Below are positions 1-5,151 of a stretch of DNA of 5,341 bases, piece after piece; positions within the stretch are counted from its first letter, which is position 1; every line of letters begins with the position of its first letter. The notes below the pieces were generated by a model. It had not been told where the DNA came from. It saw only the letters and a list, made by a program, of their open reading frames with translations, and did no database searches. A program made the translations under genes and the position numbers. This stretch comes from Rubrivivax sp. GTDB taxonomy: Bacteria > Pseudomonadota > Gammaproteobacteria > Burkholderiales > Burkholderiaceae_C. The DNA is taken from NCBI GenBank assembly GCA_030693565.1, contig JAUYAJ010000434.1, positions 1 through 5,341 on the forward strand, given 5' to 3'.

Positions 1-2
1 GC

Positions 3-107
3 CAGCAGCGCTACGAGGAGCAGCAGCGTGAGCGCAGCATCGCTGCCCTCAAGCGCCGCGCCGCCGCGCTGGGCTTTCGTATCAATCCGTTGGCGGCCGC
101 CGCATGA
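3..107 (+). CDS. 3' end of an unidentified protein (partial)
   Basis: An open frame enters from the left edge and ends at TGA 105-107, giving 34 residues. The tail is strongly charged and helical (Gln/Glu/Arg-rich, including EEQQRERSIAALKRRAAALG), then a short GFRINP segment and an alanine run. The other two forward frames are less convincing: one stops within 30 bases and the other runs into the next gene with a low-complexity translation. The basic helix followed by an LGF-x-x-x-P ending is reminiscent of the C-termini of some IS transposases, but 34 residues cannot support a family call. The stop overlaps an ATG (ATGA, 104-107) that opens a ten-codon mini-frame in front of the next gene. 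Function unknown. Confidence 0.6.
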   Translation, partial: QQRYEEQQRERSIAALKRRAAALGFRINPLAAAA

Positions 108-145
108 AACTGGCCGTCTTCAGTTTTGTTTCTTGAGAGGGAACC

Positions 146-571
146 ATGAGCTCCCGCAGACACCTCCTCCTCCTCGCTCTGGCGACGGCATTGCCAGCCG
201 CGCTAGCCCAGTCGCCGTCCACGCCCGCGGTGCTGATCGGCGCCCCCGGCCTGGGCCCGATCGACATCACGCTGGCGCAGCGCATCTACAGCGGCCGCGC
301 CATTGCCATCGGCGAGACCCCGGTGACACCGCTGAACCTGCCACCCGGCCACGCCGTGCGTCAGGCTTTCATGGACGCCGTCATGCAGCAGCCCGATGAC
401 AAATACATCGCCTACTGGACCGTGCGCCGCCATGTCGGCAAAGGCACGCCGCCGCGCGAATTGGCCAGTGCGGCCGAGGTCATCGCCTTCGTCCAGCGCA
501 CGCCGGGCGCGATCGGCTACATCCCGGCATCGGCCTTGCGGCCGGAAATGAACCTGCTGTTGCGGCCCTGA
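146..571 (+). CDS. small PstS-like periplasmic substrate-binding protein
   Basis: A 141-residue exported protein resembling the short, single-domain 'phosphate ABC transporter substrate-binding' proteins (PBP-like domain) common in Proteobacteria. Residues 1-21 form a signal peptide: Arg-Arg at 4-5, a leucine/alanine core and a probable cut after ALA (19-21). Family-like elements follow: a strand and helix start with ITLAQRIYSGRA (about 41-52), a polar segment LNLPPGHAVRQAF (63-75), the YWTVRRHVGKGTPPRE block (90-105), and the ending TPGAIGYIPASAL (119-131). Full PstS proteins exceed 300 residues, so this is one lobe-like unit; binding of phosphate is unproven. The start is supported by a purine-rich ribosome site (GAGAGGGA, 135-142). 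No Pst transport genes adjoin it, so a sensory or accessory role is as likely as transport. It converges on the minus-strand glycosyltransferase with 14 bases between stops. Confidence 0.85.
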   Translation: MSSRRHLLLLALATALPAALAQSPSTPAVLIGAPGLGPIDITLAQRIYSGRAIAIGETPVTPLNLPPGHAVRQAFMDAVMQQPDDKYIAYWTVRRHVGKGTPPRELASAAEVIAFVQRTPGAIGYIPASALRPEMNLLLRP

Positions 572-588
572 CCCGGATTCGCCGGTCA
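569..588. terminator. compact inverted repeat joining two convergent stop codons
   Basis: TGA of the plus-strand gene (569-571) and the complement of the minus-strand stop (586-588) form the outer pairs of a stem: 569-571 with 586-588, a bulged C at 572, then 573-576 with 582-585, and a five-base loop. This could act as a short bidirectional transcript end. There is no T-run on either side, so it is not a canonical intrinsic terminator, and a 7-bp bulged stem can arise by chance at this GC content. Confidence 0.25.
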
Positions 589-1731
589 CGCCAGCCAGCC
601 GCGCAGCCGCTGCGCCAGCAAGGGCGCCTGCACGGCGCTGTGCCAGCGCGACGCCACCGCCCTGGCCTGGGCGGCGGCGTCGCGCCAGGCCGCCTTGCCA
701 GCCAGTGCTTGCAGCGCCGCGGCCCAGCATTCGAGCGCCGCCTCGTCGTCCAGCGGCCGGCCCTGGTCGTCGCGCGACCAGGCGATCACACGGCCACCGC
801 CGGCCACCATCTCGGGCAGGCCGCCCTGGTCGGACACCAGCGCAGGGATGCCATTGGCCATGGCTTCGGCCGCGGCCCGGCCCGCCGCTTCTTCGACCAG
901 CGACGGCATCAGCAGCACGCGGGTGAAGGCCAGCAAGTCGCGCACGCGGCGACCACCGGCGGTGACGTGGACGTTGCTCAGACGCGCCGGGTCCAGGCCG
1001 GCCGCCCGCGCCGCAACGGCAAAGCGGCCTGCGCTGGCGCGACCCTCGACAACCAGAAAGGGCTGGTGCGGACAGCGCGCCGCCAGCCGGGCCACCAGCG
1101 AGGCGCCCTTTTCAGGCTCGGGATTGATGAAGGTGGCGTAGAGCGGCTCGTGACGCCGCGCCAGCACGTCGGCGTCCCACAGTGGCGGCGCCAGCATCTG
1201 AATGGGTGCTGCGACACGGGCGCGGTAGCGCGCGGCCATGAAGCGGCTGGGCACCAGCAAGGCGTCGCAGCGCGGCAGCGCCAGCTGCAAGTAGGCCAGG
1301 TTGTGCAGCGCCAGCAACACCTTGACGCCGCGCGCGCGGGCGGCCTCGCACAGCCGGTGTTCGAGCGCGTCGGCGCCAAAGCTCAGCAGCAGGTCGGGGC
1401 GAAAACTGTCCAGCAGCGCCAGCGCCCGGCGCTCGAAAGCGCCGCCGTCATGCTGAGCCCAGTCGCGCGCGCTGCCGTCGGGCAGGCGGATCAGTTCCAG
1501 CGCGGCGCCGGCCAGGTCTTCGTCGGCCAGCGGCAGCCCGGGCGCGCCCGACTCGGTGGCGCTGGTGCACAGCATCTGCACCGTCCAGCCCTGGCTGGCG
1601 AGCTGGCACGCCAGGTGGCGCATCGACACCGCGGCGCCGCTGCCACGGTCGAACAGCGACTGCGGCAGCGCCAGCAGCAGGCGCGGCGCGGCGGCGACTA
1701 TTCGCGCGCCTTGGTGCGCCGCAGTATCCAC
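586..1731 (-). CDS. GT4-type glycosyltransferase (GT-B fold)
   Basis: About 381 residues from GTG 1729-1731. It probably transfers a sugar from a nucleotide-sugar donor in the cytoplasm; donor and acceptor are unknown. The N-terminal domain begins with a strand and glycine loop (LLLALPQSLFDRGSGAA, about residues 18-34) and a helix typical of GT4 acceptor domains. HNLAY lies at 143-147 and a PSRFMAARY segment at 161-169. The C-terminal donor domain carries INPEPEKG (202-209, Lys208) and the E-x7-E signature EEAAGRAAAEAMANGIP with Glu281 and Glu289, followed by SDQGGLPE. The frame is open further upstream to 2190, but that part reads as a shadow of the PEP-CTERM gene. ATG 1621-1623 would delete the first strand and nucleotide loop, so the start must lie upstream. 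GTG 1729-1731 is the best standard codon, although it lacks a good ribosome site; ATA at 1699-1701, with AAGG just upstream, is an outside possibility. It overlaps the PEP-CTERM gene by 34 bases, implying translational coupling. Confidence 0.85.
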   Translation of the reverse strand: MDTAAHQGARIVAAAPRLLLALPQSLFDRGSGAAVSMRHLACQLASQGWTVQMLCTSATESGAPGLPLADEDLAGAALELIRLPDGSARDWAQHDGGAFERRALALLDSFRPDLLLSFGADALEHRLCEAARARGVKVLLALHNLAYLQLALPRCDALLVPSRFMAARYRARVAAPIQMLAPPLWDADVLARRHEPLYATFINPEPEKGASLVARLAARCPHQPFLVVEGRASAGRFAVAARAAGLDPARLSNVHVTAGGRRVRDLLAFTRVLLMPSLVEEAAGRAAAEAMANGIPALVSDQGGLPEMVAGGGRVIAWSRDDQGRPLDDEAALECWAAALQALAGKAAWRDAAAQARAVASRWHSAVQAPLLAQRLRGWLA

Positions 1732-2528
1732 AAGCCAGTCAAACCGGCCAGCCAGACCCCGTGGCTGGCTGGCTCGGGCACAGGGCTGGTCAGAAAGGTG
1801 ACGTCGATCGACTGGTTGGGCACGGTCAGGCTGACGCCGCGAAACGGCGTCACCCAGCTGCCGTAGTGGTCCGACCAGTAGCGCTCGCCCCACGGCCAGC
1901 CGGCGCTGGCAGCCACCGCCACCTGCCAGTAGATCAGCGGTGACCCGGCCTGGATGTCCCAGCTCTCGACGGTCCGGCTGTACACGGTGCCGCTGAGCTG
2001 ATGCGTGCCGGCGCCGAGTTGCTCTTCGTCGATCGGCCGCCAAGCAATGCTGTTGCTCTGGCCGAAATCCCAGGCCGAGATGCCGGCCGCCAGCGACCAG
2101 CTGCCGCCGACGTCGGGCATCTGGACGCTGAGGTCGTAGTGCAGCGCCAGCCGGTCGCCTTCCTGCGCCGGCGCGCGCAGCGTGCCCCACCAGGCGAGGA
2201 CGACCCCGCGGTCGGGGTACCAGCTGCAGCCACGATCCTGCTCGCAGTTGTGATCGACGAACTGCTGCGCGCTGCCCGCCACGCTGCCATAGAGCTTGGC
2301 CGAGCCGTCGGCGTTGACTTCGTTGACCGGGCTGCCGTCGGGCCGCCCGCGCCAGTCAGCGAAATAGCCCGAGCCGTTGTAGAAGTAGGCGCCCGAACCC
2401 TGGACGACGAGGTCGGCGGTGCCGGTGGCGCTGGCGCTGAGCGGCACCAGGCCCAGCGTGGCGGCGGCGGCGCTGCCCAGCAGGCGCTCGGCGCGCCGCA
2501 GCAGGCTCGTGTCGGTGAGTGAGTTCAA
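1698..2528 (-). CDS. PEP-CTERM sorting-signal protein, secreted
   Basis: A 276-residue exported protein. An N-terminal signal peptide has basic residues at 11-15, a hydrophobic core at 16-30 and a likely cut after SASA (31-34). The mature part (about 35-248) is rich in Trp, Tyr, Gly and Ser and predicted mostly beta, resembling a jelly-roll-like surface domain. It contains one Cys pair (C95, C101) that could form a disulfide. The C-terminus is a complete PEP-CTERM signal: VPEPAS at 250-255, a hydrophobic segment 256-269 and basic residues RRTKAR. Such tails are recognised by exosortase (EpsH/Xrt) enzymes at the inner membrane, and the proteins are linked to exopolysaccharide. I do not recognise the mature domain. 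The frame is open to 2783, but the upstream part is low-complexity and lies under the peptidase gene. TTG 2526-2528 fits best because GGAG sits five bases before it and the signal peptide then has normal length. ATG 2592-2594 is the alternative. Confidence 0.85.
   Translation of the reverse strand: MNSLTDTSLLRRAERLLGSAAAATLGLVPLSASATGTADLVVQGSGAYFYNGSGYFADWRGRPDGSPVNEVNADGSAKLYGSVAGSAQQFVDHNCEQDRGCSWYPDRGVVLAWWGTLRAPAQEGDRLALHYDLSVQMPDVGGSWSLAAGISAWDFGQSNSIAWRPIDEEQLGAGTHQLSGTVYSRTVESWDIQAGSPLIYWQVAVAASAGWPWGERYWSDHYGSWVTPFRGVSLTVPNQSIDVTFLTSPVPEPASHGVWLAGLTGLWILRRTKARE
1747..1773. repeat. 9-bp perfect inverted repeat in the PEP-CTERM tail coding region
   Basis: GCCAGCCAG (1747-1755) is matched by CTGGCTGGC (1765-1773) across a nine-base spacer. 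It lies within codons for the hydrophobic C-terminal helix (GVWLAGL), so repeated Gly-Leu-Ala-Trp codons may explain it. On the minus-strand transcript the hairpin would end 15 bases before the proposed GTG start of the glycosyltransferase, where it could affect coupled initiation. Confidence 0.3.
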
Positions 2529-2661
2529 GGCGTCTCCAGCAGGTTGACGAGGGGGATAGCGAGATACGCGTGAAACCCGCGCCTCGCAGCTCATCCCACC
2601 GCATTCCGGGGGCTGGTGGCGCTGGACTACGATGGCGCCTCGACCACCACCGCCTGCCGCC
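2529..2661. promoter_or_regulatory. divergent intergenic region between PEP-CTERM and peptidase genes
   Basis: These 133 bases separate two genes transcribed away from each other, so promoters for both should lie here or overlap the ends. The segment 2544-2580 is more AT-rich than its surroundings. A TTGACG box occurs on the plus strand at 2544-2549, but nothing resembling TATAAT follows at 16-18 bases, so I do not assign a sigma-70 promoter. No clear operator-like palindrome was seen. The role is inferred from gene orientation. Confidence 0.4.
2533..2537 (-). promoter_or_regulatory. ribosome binding site deciding a TTG start
   Basis: Reading the minus strand, GGAGA (2537 to 2533) lies directly ahead of TTG 2526-2528; the GGAG core is five bases from it. 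This is the best Shine-Dalgarno match near the PEP-CTERM gene and supports TTG over the upstream ATG at 2592-2594. Confidence 0.6.
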
Positions 2662-4860
2662 ATGCGCCTGTCATCCACCCGCCTGTGCCTGGCCGCCTCG
2701 GCCTTGCTGCTGAGCCTGCCACTGGCCGCTGCCGAGTTCGGCGGCGTCAAACTGCCGCCGCCGCCGCCCCCGCAGCCCGTCACCGAGACCTTCTGGGGCC
2801 AGAAGATCGACGACCCCTACCGCTTCATGGAAGACCCGCAGGCGCCGGCTGTGGCCGCCTGGATGCGGGCTCAGGCCGACGCGACGACGGCGATCATGGC
2901 CCGCATCCCCGGCCGCGCAACGCTGCTGGCACGCATCAAGGACATCGAATCGCGCGCCGCCGGCCTGGCCATCGACGCCGTGCGCGCCGGCAACGGGCGC
3001 CTGTTCTTCCAGCGCCGCGACCCCGGCGACAACCAGTTCCGGCTGGTCTACCGCGACAGCCCGCAAGCCGCCGACCAGCTGATCTTCGACCCCGAAGTGA
3101 TCAGCAAGCAGACCGGAAAGACCCACGCGCTGATGGACTTCAGCCCCTCGCCCGACGGCCGCCGCATCGCCTATTCGGTGCAGGTCGGCGGCGGCGAGAT
3201 CGGCGTCCTGCACGTCGTCGACCTGGCCAGCGGCAAGCCGGTGATCGAACCGGTCGACCGCATCCGCTACGCCGGCGTCAGCTGGCTCGAGGACGGCAGC
3301 GGCTTCTTCTTCAGCCGCCTGCGTGCAGGCTACGAGACGATGTCGCAGGCCGAGAAATTCGGCGACCGCACGGTGCACTTCCGCGCGCTGAGCGAGGGCG
3401 CCACCGACCACCCGGTGTTCAGCGTCAGCCGCACGCCCGAGCTCAAGCTGCCGGGCTTCGCCGCCGGCCACATCAGCCAGATTCCCGGCACCCAGCGGGT
3501 GCTGAACCGGGTCTACCTGGGTGTCGAGCGCCACTTGCTGGTCTACACCGCCGATCTGGCCGACGCCGTCCAGGGCAAGGCACGCTGGACGCAGATCGCC
3601 AGCGTCGACGACCGCATCGCCAGCGTCGACGTCGCGCCGGGCGGCGACCTTTACCTGCGCAGCAGCAAGAACGCGCCGCGCTTCCAGGTACTGCGGCTGG
3701 CCGCTGGCCAGACCGACCTGGCGCGTGCCGTGACGGTGATTCCGGCCAGCGACAGCGTCATCACCGGCATGGCCGGCAGCCGCGACGCGCTTTACGTGGT
3801 GCGCCGCGACGGCGCCACCCAGTCGCTGTGGCAGCTGCCTTATACCGGCGACGCCAAGCCGCAGCGCGTGGCCCTGCCCTTCGAGGGCAGTGTTGAAATC
3901 ACCGGCGCCTCAGCCCGGCGCAGCGACCTGCTGCTGTCGCTGGGCGGCTGGACCCATGCGACCAAACCCTGGCTGGTCGACGGCGCCAGCCTGAAGGCGA
4001 CGCCGCTGCCGCTGGTCGGCCCTGGCGCCTACGACGCCCCGAGCGACATCGTCGCCCGCGAAGTCCAGGTGCGCAGCCATGACGGCGTGATGGTGCCGCT
4101 GTCGGTGCTGGCGCGGCGCGACGCCAAGCTCGACGGCAGCCTGCCCACCGTCGTCTACGGCTATGGCGCTTACGGCGTCAGCGAAGACCCCTTCTTCAAC
4201 CCGCGCATCTATGCCTGGATCGAACGCGGCGGCGTCTTCGCCATCGCCCATGTGCGCGGCGGCGGCGCCTATGGCGAGGAATGGCATCTGGCCGGTCGCA
4301 AGGCCACCAAGCCCAACACCTGGAAAGACGCCATCGCCGCCACCGAGTGGCTGATCGCCAACGGCTACACCGCCAAGTTGCGTGTGGGCATCTACGGCGG
4401 CAGCGCCGGCGGCATCTTCGTCGGCCGTGCCATCACCGAGCGGCCCGACCTGTTCGCCGCTGCGGTGCCCGCAGTGGGCACCTTCGACAGCCTGCGCTTC
4501 GAGTTCAGCGCCAACGGCGTGGCCAACGTGCCCGAGTTCGGCACCGTGAAGAAAGAGGACGAGTTCCGCGCGCTGCTGGCGATGAGCACCTACGAGCACA
4601 TCGTGCCAGGCACGAAGTACCCGGGCGTGATGTTCGTGCACGGCGTCAACGACATCCGGGTGCCGGTGTCGCAGTCGCTGAAGACGGCGGCCCGGCTGAG
4701 CCTGGCCACGGGCTCGGGGCGGCCGGTGCTGCAGCGGCTGGAATACGACAGCGGCCACGGCCAGGGCAGTTCGCGCGCCCAGTTGCAAGAGCGCACCACC
4801 GACATGTGGTCGTTCTTCCTCTGGCAGTTCGGGGTGCCGGAGTTCCAGCCGCGGCCTTGA
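2662..4860 (+). CDS. secreted prolyl-oligopeptidase-family serine peptidase (S9A)
   Basis: A 732-residue serine peptidase, the usual length for S9A oligopeptidases, which cleave short peptides. Residues 1-24 are a signal peptide ending LAAA, so it acts in the periplasm or outside. After a run of six prolines (32-37) comes the S9 N-terminal domain, opening with DDPYRFMEDP (about 48-57) and continuing as a beta-propeller to about 470. The alpha/beta-hydrolase domain shows VVYGYGAYG (Tyr501 probably in the oxyanion hole), AHVRGGGAYGEEWH, and the nucleophile elbow GGSAGG with Ser581. Asp664 (VNDIRVP, with Arg666) and His699 (SGHGQGS) complete the triad. Aligned by eye to porcine prolyl oligopeptidase, the proline-stacking Trp595 position is Asn622 (GVANVPEFG), so strict post-proline cleavage is doubtful. 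ATG 2662 gives a normal signal peptide; in-frame ATG 2632 would add ten mostly Pro/Ala residues. Neither has a strong ribosome site. It converges on the 51-codon gene. Confidence 0.93.
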   Translation: MRLSSTRLCLAASALLLSLPLAAAEFGGVKLPPPPPPQPVTETFWGQKIDDPYRFMEDPQAPAVAAWMRAQADATTAIMARIPGRATLLARIKDIESRAAGLAIDAVRAGNGRLFFQRRDPGDNQFRLVYRDSPQAADQLIFDPEVISKQTGKTHALMDFSPSPDGRRIAYSVQVGGGEIGVLHVVDLASGKPVIEPVDRIRYAGVSWLEDGSGFFFSRLRAGYETMSQAEKFGDRTVHFRALSEGATDHPVFSVSRTPELKLPGFAAGHISQIPGTQRVLNRVYLGVERHLLVYTADLADAVQGKARWTQIASVDDRIASVDVAPGGDLYLRSSKNAPRFQVLRLAAGQTDLARAVTVIPASDSVITGMAGSRDALYVVRRDGATQSLWQLPYTGDAKPQRVALPFEGSVEITGASARRSDLLLSLGGWTHATKPWLVDGASLKATPLPLVGPGAYDAPSDIVAREVQVRSHDGVMVPLSVLARRDAKLDGSLPTVVYGYGAYGVSEDPFFNPRIYAWIERGGVFAIAHVRGGGAYGEEWHLAGRKATKPNTWKDAIAATEWLIANGYTAKLRVGIYGGSAGGIFVGRAITERPDLFAAAVPAVGTFDSLRFEFSANGVANVPEFGTVKKEDEFRALLAMSTYEHIVPGTKYPGVMFVHGVNDIRVPVSQSLKTAARLSLATGSGRPVLQRLEYDSGHGQGSSRAQLQERTTDMWSFFLWQFGVPEFQPRP

Positions 4861-4879
4861 ATCCGCGCCCGGCTCGCCT

Positions 4880-5035
4880 TCAGGGGCGGCCGACGCCCAG
4901 CTTGAGCAGCAGGCGCAGCGTTTCCAGATTGGCGTGGAGCTGGGCCATCTGCTCCTTCAGCTCGAGCAACTTGTGCATGCGCAAGTAGTCGGCGTAGTCG
5001 TCGGTGGCCTGCTTGGGGGTGTTCGGGGTGTCCAT
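4880..5035 (-). CDS. 51-residue heptad (coiled-coil) mini-protein, hypothetical
   Basis: ATG 5033-5035 to TGA 4880-4882. After a polar start (residues 1-13), the rest is one amphipathic helix with Leu/Met at 23, 26, 30, 33, 37, 40 and 44, an exact 3-4-3-4-3-4 heptad spacing that predicts a dimeric or oligomeric coiled coil. It has no signal peptide or Cys, so is probably cytoplasmic. YADYLRMHKLLEL (14-26) resembles the N-terminal YxxYLxLDxLLxxQ segment of tryptophan 2,3-dioxygenase, but the catalytic body is absent, so no function follows. The open frame extends upstream to 5143, where the residues are Arg-rich and come from the inverted repeats, so the ATG at 5035 is preferred. The ribosome site is weak (GGA about ten bases before). 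It converges on the peptidase gene with 19 bases between stops, and lies downstream of the EAL gene on the same strand. Confidence 0.65.
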   Translation of the reverse strand: MDTPNTPKQATDDYADYLRMHKLLELKEQMAQLHANLETLRLLLKLGVGRP

Positions 5036-5050
5036 GCGCCCATGGTCCGG

Positions 5051-5066
5051 CCGCCGGCGCCGGCGG
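5051..5066. repeat. 16-bp perfect palindrome
   Basis: CCGCCGGCGCCGGCGG is its own reverse complement. It lies 15 bases before the start codon of the 51-residue protein. It could be an operator, a cruciform or a hairpin in the leader, but GC-only palindromes are more likely by chance here. A smaller hairpin follows at 5071-5085 (CCCCG, loop CGATC, CGGGG). Confidence 0.5.
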
Positions 5067-5094
5067 TCAACCCCGCGATCCGGGGCCTGTCCGG

Positions 5095-5151
5095 CTAGGA
5101 GTGCGGGCGGCAGAAGGCGACGCCCGCGCCTTCTGCCGCCCACACTCCTAG
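5095..5151 (-). terminator. 25-bp-stem hairpin at the 3' end of the EAL gene
   Basis: Bases 5095-5119 pair with 5127-5151 around a seven-base loop (5120-5126). The only non-Watson-Crick position is C5104 against A5142. That is a mismatch on the plus strand but a G-U wobble in minus-strand RNA, which suggests the structure is selected in minus-strand transcripts. The TAG stop of the EAL gene (5148-5150) lies inside the stem. No U-run follows, so it is not a textbook intrinsic terminator. It may stabilise the 3' end, aid Rho-type termination or be a dispersed palindromic repeat. Confidence 0.6.

Noticed and set aside
3..107. Calling the left-edge fragment an IS transposase
   Set aside because: Only a short basic C-terminal tail is visible, with no catalytic motif, terminal repeat or target duplication in the window.
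640..1866. Long plus-strand open frame of 408 codons
   Set aside because: Antisense shadow of the glycosyltransferase and PEP-CTERM genes; Gln/Arg/Ala-rich with no recognisable motif.
1732..2190. Upstream extension of the glycosyltransferase frame to an ATG at 2190
   Set aside because: The extension translates to Arg/Ala/Gly-rich low-complexity sequence and lies out of frame under the well-supported PEP-CTERM gene.
2544..2572. TTGACG box as a sigma-70 promoter for the peptidase
   Set aside because: No acceptable -10 element at 16-18 bases; the box alone is weak evidence.
2616..3896. 426-codon plus-strand frame overlapping the peptidase
   Set aside because: Arg/Pro-rich shadow in another frame of the S9A gene; all family motifs are in the 2662-4860 frame.
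3910..4788. 292-codon minus-strand frame
   Set aside because: Antisense shadow of the peptidase catalytic domain, with repetitive Val/Ala/Gly/His composition.
4850..4867. CGCGG/CCGCG stem at the end of the peptidase gene as a terminator
   Set aside because: Only five base pairs with no T-run; expected by chance in such GC-rich DNA.
5036..5143. N-terminal extension of the 51-residue protein to 87 residues
   Set aside because: The added residues are Arg-rich and encoded by the inverted repeats; the heptad protein is complete from the ATG at 5035.
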